Source: Bacteroides_E sp964583185 (GTDB lineage Bacteria; Bacteroidota; Bacteroidia; Bacteroidales; Bacteroidaceae). Taken from it: a DNA stretch of 11,727 nucleotides. A program made the translations under genes and the position numbers. This document shows, piece after piece, positions 1 through 6,408 of the stretch. The notes under the pieces were generated by a model, which saw only the letters and a program-made list of their open reading frames with translations, was not told the origin of the DNA and did not search any database. The stretch is taken from positions 1 to 11,727 of the forward strand of contig CAZOVL010000086.1 in NCBI GenBank assembly GCA_964583185.1. Reading direction: 5' to 3'. Within the stretch, counting starts at the first letter, position 1, and each line of letters opens with the position of its first letter.

Positions 1-271
1 TTAAAGAATGCGAGATGTATTTATTATGTACCTCTTGATGTCGTAAGTTGTCTATACTCGCTGTTTTAACTCCAAAAAAAAGATAGGACATCATATTGTC
101 TTTGAAATCTATTTTATCCAGTGTATTCCATAATTTAAGGAAAACCTCTTGAACTATATCTTCAGCGGTAGCCAAGTCCACGTATTTGCTAGCAAAATAA
201 ATGAGCTTGGGAGCAGCACTTATATATAGCTTTTTAAATTCATCAAGCTTATCAGTTTCACTAGTTTTCAT
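1..271 (-). CDS. ECF-type RNA polymerase sigma factor, N-terminal part (cut by window edge)
   Basis: Ninety codons are visible before the gene runs off the left edge; no stop is reached. The translation is a sigma-70 region 2: a helix around residues 12-32 (EFKKLYISAAPKLIYFASKY), the core-binding segment AEDIVQEVFLKLWN at 36-49, and the -10 recognition segment YLFFGVKTASIDNLRHQ at 63-79. Region 4 must lie outside the window, so the ECF class is inferred from the short N-terminus, the region 2 sequence and the neighbouring anti-sigma gene. It should direct RNA polymerase to the transport operon once released by the FecR-type protein encoded head-to-head at 465. The start chosen is ATG at 271, which leaves about ten residues before region 2, a usual length. 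An in-frame GTG at 304 is preceded by a good Shine-Dalgarno-like AGAGGTG and would add eleven residues; an in-frame stop lies at 335-337. The family call is firm, the start is not. Confidence 0.9.
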   Translation of the reverse strand, partial: MKTSETDKLDEFKKLYISAAPKLIYFASKYVDLATAEDIVQEVFLKLWNTLDKIDFKDNMMSYLFFGVKTASIDNLRHQEVHNKYISHSL

Positions 272-312
272 AGAAGAAGAAAAGGTTTTAGATATAATAT
301 TCACAAAAAATG

Positions 313-319
313 CACCTCT
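313..319 (-). promoter_or_regulatory. Shine-Dalgarno-like sequence before the alternative GTG start of the sigma gene
   Basis: On the minus strand this reads AGAGGTG and is followed after 8 nt by an in-frame GTG at 304-302. The ATG at 271 has only a pyrimidine-rich TTTTCTTCTTCT leader. The spacing suits initiation at GTG, but Bacteroidota rely little on Shine-Dalgarno pairing, so the site does not settle the start. Confidence 0.35.
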
Positions 320-382
320 CGTGTAGAGCCAATATTACGATATTTTGCGATTAAATGCAAATAAAGCCTAATTTTAATGTAT

Positions 383-414
383 TTTGAACGAAATATGAAT
401 TTTCATATGGTTTG
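383..414 (+). promoter_or_regulatory. Candidate Bacteroidota housekeeping promoter for the fecR-like gene
   Basis: A TTTG at 383-386 is followed after 19 bp by TATGGTTTG at 406-414. The Bacteroides sigma-ABfr consensus is TTTG, 19-21 bp, TAnnTTTG; here the spacing fits, but three bases instead of two separate TA from TTTG. Transcription would start near 420, leaving a leader of roughly 45 nt before the ATG at 465. It would drive the anti-sigma gene and possibly the whole operon. Such short motifs arise easily by chance in AT-rich DNA. Confidence 0.35.
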
Positions 415-438
415 CGTAAGTAAATATAAAATATGAAT
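391..438 (+). repeat. 10-bp direct repeat AAATATGAAT in the divergent intergenic region
   Basis: AAATATGAAT occurs at 391-400 and again at 429-438, a 38-bp offset, with unrelated sequence between. The first copy contains the left arm of the inverted repeat at 393-408, so the ATATGAA word appears three times if the inverted copy is counted. This could be a cluster of binding sites for one regulator controlling both the leftward sigma gene and the rightward operon. That role is inference; only the repeats are seen. Confidence 0.35.
393..408. repeat. Perfect inverted repeat inside the candidate promoter
   Basis: ATATGAA (393-399) and TTCATAT (402-408) are perfect reverse complements separated by TT. 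The element lies between the proposed -33 and -7 boxes and overlaps the first bases of the latter, where a dimeric regulator could block or assist polymerase. No regulator is identified, and AT-rich palindromes of this size can occur by chance. Confidence 0.4.
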
Positions 439-464
439 CGTTGTACATATAAATAAGCGAAAAA

Positions 465-1472
465 ATGGATCAAATTGATAATTATATAATCAAACTTCTT
501 CAGAATAAGATTTCTGAAACAGAATACTTGGAACTTCAAGACTGGTTATCAGAAGATGAAGAACATCACCTTTATTACGAAAACTTCATGAGGGTGTATA
601 ATAGCCATAAGATGTTCTCCATTCAAGAAAACATACATAACAGTTGGAATAAACTGGAGTCTAAAATAAAACAAGAAAAAGAAATTAAGAAAACAAAACC
701 AAGAGTTATACGTATTCTTGCTAGATATTTGCCCTATGCAGCAATTCTTATTTTGGTTGCTTCTGTTTTCTTAAATCTTTATTTGGGGAGTATTGTTTCT
801 GAAAATTCAAGCTTGCAAGCAGCTTATAATGAATTTTCTGTTCCGGCAGGTAGTCGAACTGCAGAATTATACTTAAGTGATGGATCTAAGGTTATGTTGA
901 ACCCGGGAAGTTCGATTAAATACCCCAATGTTTTTAACTCTAAAATTCGAGAGGTTACCCTTGAGGGAGAGGCCTTTTTTGATGTGGCACCCAATGAAAA
1001 ATTACCTTTCATCGTGACATCCGGAGCACAAAAAGTGCGAGTATTGGGAACTAGTTTCATTATTGATGCTTATGAAGAATTAGATTATATTAAAACCACA
1101 TTAATAACCGGAGAAGTGGAGCTCTCTTTTGCTTCTGATGAAACTCAAATTTTGAGACCTCACGAATCTTGTATCTATAATAAAACAGATAACACATACC
1201 AACTGATAAAGAAGGAGATGTTTAATCCATCTCTTGTAGCTAAGGATATTTATAAGTTTAAGGATGCTAGATTAAAAGAAATTTGCTCAAAGCTTAATTT
1301 GCTTTTTGATGTAACTATTATCCTAGCACCCGAAATAGAGAATGATGTCTATACAGGAACCATCTCTTTGAAAGAATCTATATTGAAAGCTCTAAGTCTT
1401 ATTAATTATAAACACGAATTTGCAATAACTAAAATAGAACCTACAGTCTATGAATTGAAAAAGAACAACTAG
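465..1472 (+). CDS. FecR-family anti-sigma factor, inner-membrane
   Basis: This 335-residue protein has the standard three-part plan of Bacteroidota FecR proteins. Residues 1-80 are a charged cytoplasmic domain that should hold the ECF sigma factor. One transmembrane helix spans about 88-109 (LPYAAILILVASVFLNLYLG). The periplasmic FecR domain at about 124-225 carries the family hallmarks VPAGSRTAELYLSDGSKV, LEGEAFFDV and RVLGTSFII; the usual WLN after the DGxxV motif is MLN here. A C-terminal DUF4974-type domain covers about 262-332 (YKFKDARLKEICSKLN, ITKIEPTVYELKK). It should relay a signal from the STN domain of the SusC protein encoded 37 bp downstream to the sigma factor encoded divergently upstream. 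The leader is A-rich with no Shine-Dalgarno match, as is normal in this phylum. Family and length are typical; the partner sigma factor is inferred from position. Confidence 0.93.
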   Translation: MDQIDNYIIKLLQNKISETEYLELQDWLSEDEEHHLYYENFMRVYNSHKMFSIQENIHNSWNKLESKIKQEKEIKKTKPRVIRILARYLPYAAILILVASVFLNLYLGSIVSENSSLQAAYNEFSVPAGSRTAELYLSDGSKVMLNPGSSIKYPNVFNSKIREVTLEGEAFFDVAPNEKLPFIVTSGAQKVRVLGTSFIIDAYEELDYIKTTLITGEVELSFASDETQILRPHESCIYNKTDNTYQLIKKEMFNPSLVAKDIYKFKDARLKEICSKLNLLFDVTIILAPEIENDVYTGTISLKESILKALSLINYKHEFAITKIEPTVYELKKNN

Positions 1473-1509
1473 TTAACGAACAATCAATAATACTTTAAAA
1501 CACACATTT

Positions 1510-4500
1510 ATGAAAAAACATTATTATCGGGACAAGATTGTGCTGATTAGAGCCCTCTTGTTATTTGTTCTAACCTTTCATTTTTCAGTTATACCATTGA
1601 TGGCTAAACCATTAGCTCCTCATAAGATAACTGTAAACATTACCAATGGAACTTTTTATGATGTTGTAAAACAGATAGAAAGTCAAACAGAGTATATGTT
1701 TATGTATAAAAATGAGGAAATCGATGAGTCTGAACAGATTTTTCTAAAGTTTGAAGGAGAAAGCTTAGAAAAAGTCTTGGATCATTTAACGCAGGAGACC
1801 AATCTTTCATATAAAATTGAAGGAAATCACATTTTGGTTTCAAGGAAGAACACAGTAAATGTTATTAGTCAAGCAGCTAATGAAAAAATAGTTGTTACCG
1901 GAACGGTTTTCGATCCTGACGGAGTGCCCATCATTGGTGCTAATATCACAGAAATGGGAACTACCAATGGTACTATTTCTGATATAGATGGGCATTTCTC
2001 TTTACAGATTACAAAAGGAGCAACACTGAAGATTAGTTATGTGGGCTATATAGAGCAAAGTGTTGTTGTCTCTTCCTCACAAGAGATTAAAGTGGTACTG
2101 GAAGAAAACAGAAAGCTTCTCGATGAAGTGATTGTCATTGGATATGGTACTCAAAAGAAATCGGATGTGTCGGGATCTGTAGCTAGTGTAACGGGTGATA
2201 ATATAACAAAGATACCTTCATCCGGAACAGCAGAAGCACTACAAGGTATTGCTCCCGGTTTAACGGTTAACTTTGGTAGTGGAGCTCCTGGTAGTAATCC
2301 TACTTTAATGGTTCGGGGTATGACGTCTTGGGGATCAAGTAATGAGCCTTTAGTGATTATTGATGGTACACCTGGTGATATTGCGTTTCTGAACCCGGAA
2401 GATATTAAGACGATGACTGTACTAAAAGATGCTGCTATGGCTGCAATATACGGTTCTCGAGCTGCGGCAGGAGTTATCTTGATTGAAACTAATCGTGGTG
2501 GAATTCAAGATCCAAAAATTCACGTTTCTGCTTTTGCCGGAATTGAAGATTTACCCAAACGAATGGATGTTTGTAATTCAGCAGAATATATTTGGGTAAA
2601 TAAATTGGCGTTGGAAAATGCAAATACTCCTTTAAATAGATGGCCTAAATATATCGCTGCATACGAGGAAGACCCAACACAATTTGCAGATACAGATTGG
2701 CAAGATGAGTATTATAGAAGGGGCTGGACGCAAAAATACAATGTGGGGTATAGTGCCGGAAATAAAATAATGAATGTTGCCATATCCGGATTTTATTCAA
2801 CTAAAGAAGGAATTGTAGTGGGTACTAGTAGTGAGCAGTTAGGGTTTAGAGTGAACTCTGATGTAACACGTGGGCGGTTTAAAATGGGTGAATCCATTAG
2901 TTATGGTAAACGCTCATACAGACCAGATGCCGATACCGGTTTTCCCGGAATGTATCAAACAACGAATATTCAGCCTTTGGTACATCTATACGATGAGAAT
3001 AACGAAGGTGGTTTTGGAGGTGCTGTTGCTGGTATGGGAATGACAGATGCGGCAAATCCTGTGGCATTCAATAAATTAATGGATACCAAAAACTCAACAG
3101 ATTACATTACAGCTTCTGCCTATATTCAGTATGAGCCCATTGACAATCTGATTTTTAAGTTTAAGGCCGGAAGAAATCTAAACTTTAATCATTATAAATC
3201 GTTTAGACCCACTTATTATGTAGGAGCAAACAGTGTAAATACATTGGCTAGTTTAACTGAAACACGTACTAGACGAACAGAAGATATTATCGAATTAGTA
3301 GGGAATTACAATAAGACTTTAGTAAACAAACATCATATTGATGCTATGTTGGGTGGTTCTCAAGAAGAAAATAGATTTAAAGATTTAACCGGCTCAGCAT
3401 CGAAGTTTGAAAACAACGATTTAAAATTACTAGTTCACGGACAAGATAACTTTGCTGTCGATGGTACTTACGCTAGAAATGCTTTAAGGTCGTTTTTTGG
3501 ACGTGTAGGATACAATTACGACTATCGCTATATGTTTACTTTTTCAGCACGTTATGATGGTTCCTCCCGATTTGGTGAAGGGAATAAGTGGGGGTTCTTC
3601 CCATCAGCTTCATTTGGATGGAACATCGCTAATGAAAAATTCTGGAGTAAATATAAAGATACAATGTCAACCTTTAAGTTCAGACTTAGTTATGGAGCTT
3701 TAGGGAATCAGTCCATTGGTAATTATAAATACATTCCAATTTTAAATTACAACTCAAATGCTTTGAATTATCCTTTAGGAGGAAAAGATATTGATTTAGG
3801 TTATGCTGTAACCGGCTTGCCTTCAAGAGACATCAAGTGGGAAACCACCTTCTATAAAAATATAGGAGTAGACATGGGGTTTTGGAATAATAAATTGGAA
3901 CTCACTTTAGATGCATACATTAAGGATACAAAAGATATGCTTTCTACTAAAAATATATCTAGCAGTACCGGTTTTGGATCGCTTATTGTTAATGATGGAA
4001 AGTTAAAAACTACAGGGTTTGAGCTGCAAGCGATTTACCATGGTTCTGCAGGAGATTTTAAGTATGATTTGGATGTTAATCTTTCTCATTACAAAAGCGT
4101 ATTGAAGTCTATGGCTGATGAGGGCTATGTGTATGAAAGAGGTCCGGCAAGAACCTATGTGGGAGGAGAAATTGGTGAGTTTTGGGTACTTCAAACCAAT
4201 GGTATTTTCCAAAATAAACAAGAGGTGGATGAATGGAATCAAGCACACGGGTTTAATAATGATAACGGAGATTGGATACCTTTACAGCCTGCAGCAGCTC
4301 CTGGTGATATCAGATTTATAGATCAAAATGGAGATGGTAAGTTAGACTCTAACGATAAGATTAAAGTGGGTAGCGGTAACCCTAAAGCAGTTTTGGGCTT
4401 TAATGCAACATTAAGTTATAAAGGTTTTGATTTGGTTGCTAACTTTTTTGGAAACTTTGGAGTGAAAAGATACAATGGAATGAAGCGTCAGTTACAAAGA

Positions 4501-4872
4501 ATGGATAAAAACTTCAACTATGGACGTGATGCTCTGAATTCTTGGAGACCAGACAATACGAATACTTCTATACCACGTGCAGTAATTGGAGATCCTAATG
4601 GTAACAGTCAAATATCTGATCGATTTATAGAAAATGGAGATTTCCTAAGACTAAATAACTTACAAATTGGATACAATTTATCTAAAAAAACCTGTAAACG
4701 TTTAGGTATCCAGAACTTGCGTCTATACGTTGGTGCAACGAGATTATTCACTATAACAGGTTATAAAGGATATGATCCGGCAACTGGAGCAGAATCTGGT
4801 GCTTTAGGCGTTGATGATGCTATTTATCCTTTGAGTAGAACCTATATGATGGGAATTAAGTTTGGTTTTTAA
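1510..4872 (+). CDS. susC: SusC/RagA-family TonB-dependent outer-membrane transporter with STN domain
   Basis: A 1120-residue TonB-dependent transporter that should import oligosaccharides through the outer membrane as a SusCD complex with the next gene product. In order: a signal peptide (about 1-32, cleavage near LMA/KP); an STN signalling domain (about 40-112); a carboxypeptidase-regulatory-like beta-sandwich (about 128-198); a TonB-box-like DEVIVIGYGT at 205-214; the plug (about 215-330) with VRGM, PLVIIDG and the SusC signature VLKDAAMAAIYGSRAAAGV at 304-322; then a 22-strand-type barrel ending in the aromatic KFGF. The signature has RAAAGV where RGANGV or RAANGV is more usual. A DQNGDGKLDSND loop at 938-949 resembles a calcium-binding loop and is common in this family. 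The STN domain implies that this transporter also signals to the FecR-type protein encoded upstream, so import and induction are coupled. The 18-bp gap to the SusD gene indicates cotranscription. No truncation or frameshift is seen. The ligand cannot be read from the sequence. Confidence 0.96.
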   Translation: MKKHYYRDKIVLIRALLLFVLTFHFSVIPLMAKPLAPHKITVNITNGTFYDVVKQIESQTEYMFMYKNEEIDESEQIFLKFEGESLEKVLDHLTQETNLSYKIEGNHILVSRKNTVNVISQAANEKIVVTGTVFDPDGVPIIGANITEMGTTNGTISDIDGHFSLQITKGATLKISYVGYIEQSVVVSSSQEIKVVLEENRKLLDEVIVIGYGTQKKSDVSGSVASVTGDNITKIPSSGTAEALQGIAPGLTVNFGSGAPGSNPTLMVRGMTSWGSSNEPLVIIDGTPGDIAFLNPEDIKTMTVLKDAAMAAIYGSRAAAGVILIETNRGGIQDPKIHVSAFAGIEDLPKRMDVCNSAEYIWVNKLALENANTPLNRWPKYIAAYEEDPTQFADTDWQDEYYRRGWTQKYNVGYSAGNKIMNVAISGFYSTKEGIVVGTSSEQLGFRVNSDVTRGRFKMGESISYGKRSYRPDADTGFPGMYQTTNIQPLVHLYDENNEGGFGGAVAGMGMTDAANPVAFNKLMDTKNSTDYITASAYIQYEPIDNLIFKFKAGRNLNFNHYKSFRPTYYVGANSVNTLASLTETRTRRTEDIIELVGNYNKTLVNKHHIDAMLGGSQEENRFKDLTGSASKFENNDLKLLVHGQDNFAVDGTYARNALRSFFGRVGYNYDYRYMFTFSARYDGSSRFGEGNKWGFFPSASFGWNIANEKFWSKYKDTMSTFKFRLSYGALGNQSIGNYKYIPILNYNSNALNYPLGGKDIDLGYAVTGLPSRDIKWETTFYKNIGVDMGFWNNKLELTLDAYIKDTKDMLSTKNISSSTGFGSLIVNDGKLKTTGFELQAIYHGSAGDFKYDLDVNLSHYKSVLKSMADEGYVYERGPARTYVGGEIGEFWVLQTNGIFQNKQEVDEWNQAHGFNNDNGDWIPLQPAAAPGDIRFIDQNGDGKLDSNDKIKVGSGNPKAVLGFNATLSYKGFDLVANFFGNFGVKRYNGMKRQLQRMDKNFNYGRDALNSWRPDNTNTSIPRAVIGDPNGNSQISDRFIENGDFLRLNNLQIGYNLSKKTCKRLGIQNLRLYVGATRLFTITGYKGYDPATGAESGALGVDDAIYPLSRTYMMGIKFGF

Positions 4873-4890
4873 TCCTTAAGATTTATAATT

Positions 4891-6402
4891 ATGAAAAAAT
4901 ACATATTTTATTTACTGATTATATCAGGTATGTTTGTGTCCTGTACAGGTGCAAGCTTTTTAGATGAGGTTACAAACCCCAATAACCTTACTCCTGCAAC
5001 TTTTTGGAAAACTGAGGGGGATATTCTAAAAGGATTAACTAGTGCGTATGCTCAATTACAACCCAATATGAACTGGGCGGCGCCTTTCGATCGTTACATT
5101 GTTATTGATAATTATAGGAGTGATGAGCTAGATTACAGACCTGACGTTGTCAATTGGCTGCGCTTAGCTACTTTTAATAATACTCCAACCAATGGTACTT
5201 CTAATTCAGAATGGACCTATCTCTACAGAGGCATAAATTATTCTAATCAATGTATAGATAACATTCCGAATGTGCCCGACCTGAGTGAAACAATGTTAAA
5301 TAGTTACTTGGCTGAAGCCAGATTCTTACGGGCTTATTATTACTACAGATTATATTTGAATTTTGGAGAACGTATTCCTTTGTTTACTAAAGAAATAAAA
5401 GGAGAAGAAGAAGAGTTCTATCCTCCACAATCTGAACCCGGAGTTATTGCAGCATTTATAGAAAGTGAGTTGTCTGATGTTCAGCAATACTTACCTGAAA
5501 AACACTCTTCTTCATACTTACCCGGAAGATGTACAACCTATGCAGCTGCTGCTATTCTAGGTAAATTTCACTTGTTTAGAAAGCAATTGGATAAAGCGGA
5601 AAAAGAATTTAAAAAATTAATAGGCAAGTTCGATTTAATGGAGAATTATGCGGATAATTTTTCCGGATTGCATAAAAATAACAAAGAATCAATCTTTGAA
5701 GTACAATATACAGGTGATAGAACCGGAGGAATGCGTGAACATCATCGTATAGCTCTTCACTTGGCATCATCTAATGCTGAAGGATATGAAGAGGCTTATC
5801 CTTCTGATTGGTTATTTGAAACATTTAAGAAGGATCTTACAGTTGAGGGTGGTTATAGTGATAGGATGTATGCTACTATTCTTTTTGATGATCCTCATAC
5901 TAAAGCGTTCTACTTTGCTGAAGGTAAAGAGTTTAAAGACTATCACAACAGTAGTGAAATATTCTGGCACAAGTATGTTACTTGGGATTCTTCACTTAGT
6001 CAACACTGGACCATAAGTGCTTCTAATATTCCAATTGTACGTTATGCAGATGTTTTGTTGTCGTATGCTGAGTGTTTAAACGATCGTGGAGCAACAAAGG
6101 AAGCCATAGGTTATATCAATGAAGTAAGAAGACGCGTGAATTGTCCAGATTTATCGGATGCTATGAGTAAAGATGAAGTCTTAAAGCATTTACAAGATGT
6201 TGAAAGACCTTGTGAATTGGCTCTTGAAGGTAGTCGCTGGTATGATTTAATACGTTGGGGTATTGTTGGCAAAGCATTAAAAGAACACAAGAAGCCTTTA
6301 GCTGAGAATTTTGTAGAGTCTAAACATGTACTTCTACCAATTCCACATGGAGAGTTTTTGTTAAATCCAGACTGGGTTCAAAACCCGGGTTTTAGTAAAT
6401 AA
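4891..6402 (+). CDS. susD: SusD/RagB-family outer-membrane glycan-binding lipoprotein
   Basis: A 503-residue lipoprotein. The signal peptide ends in a lipobox at Cys18 (FVSC), followed by TGASFLDEVTNPNNLTPATFW, the usual SusD N-terminus. The middle part (YLAEARFLRAYYYYRLYLNFG) is the TPR-like helical scaffold. The C-terminal region has the conserved family motifs IVRYADVLLSYAECLN (about 382-397), EGSRWYDLIRWG (446-457) and the ending LLPIPHGEFLLNPDWVQNPGF. In SusCD complexes this protein sits as a hinged lid on the transporter and captures the glycan at the cell surface. Length is within the family range. It lies 18 bp after susC and 6 bp before the GH63 gene, so it belongs to the same transcript. 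Ligand residues vary strongly between members, so specificity cannot be given. Confidence 0.96.
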   Translation: MKKYIFYLLIISGMFVSCTGASFLDEVTNPNNLTPATFWKTEGDILKGLTSAYAQLQPNMNWAAPFDRYIVIDNYRSDELDYRPDVVNWLRLATFNNTPTNGTSNSEWTYLYRGINYSNQCIDNIPNVPDLSETMLNSYLAEARFLRAYYYYRLYLNFGERIPLFTKEIKGEEEEFYPPQSEPGVIAAFIESELSDVQQYLPEKHSSSYLPGRCTTYAAAAILGKFHLFRKQLDKAEKEFKKLIGKFDLMENYADNFSGLHKNNKESIFEVQYTGDRTGGMREHHRIALHLASSNAEGYEEAYPSDWLFETFKKDLTVEGGYSDRMYATILFDDPHTKAFYFAEGKEFKDYHNSSEIFWHKYVTWDSSLSQHWTISASNIPIVRYADVLLSYAECLNDRGATKEAIGYINEVRRRVNCPDLSDAMSKDEVLKHLQDVERPCELALEGSRWYDLIRWGIVGKALKEHKKPLAENFVESKHVLLPIPHGEFLLNPDWVQNPGFSK

Positions 6403-6408
6403 AAAGAT

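Noticed and set aside
316..328. Small inverted repeat CTCT-CGTGT-AGAG overlapping the Shine-Dalgarno-like site of the sigma gene
   Set aside because: A 4-bp stem is too short to be meaningful; an RNA thermosensor or attenuator is not supported.
351..539. Minus-strand open frame of 62 codons across the promoter region and the start of the fecR-like gene
   Set aside because: Its translation is low-complexity and rich in Phe, Ile and Tyr, as expected from AT-rich DNA, and it overlaps a well-supported gene on the other strand.
1473..1509. Possible separate promoter for susC in the 37-bp gap, from TACTTTA at 1491-1497
   Set aside because: No TTTG or similar box lies 19-21 bp upstream; the nearest TTG is about 33 bp away. 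A sigma-specific promoter cannot be excluded but is not visible.
4118..4321. Short plus-strand frames in a second reading frame inside susC (4118-4321) and susD (5774-6016)
   Set aside because: They are out-of-frame shadows of the SusC and SusD coding sequences with no family resemblance.
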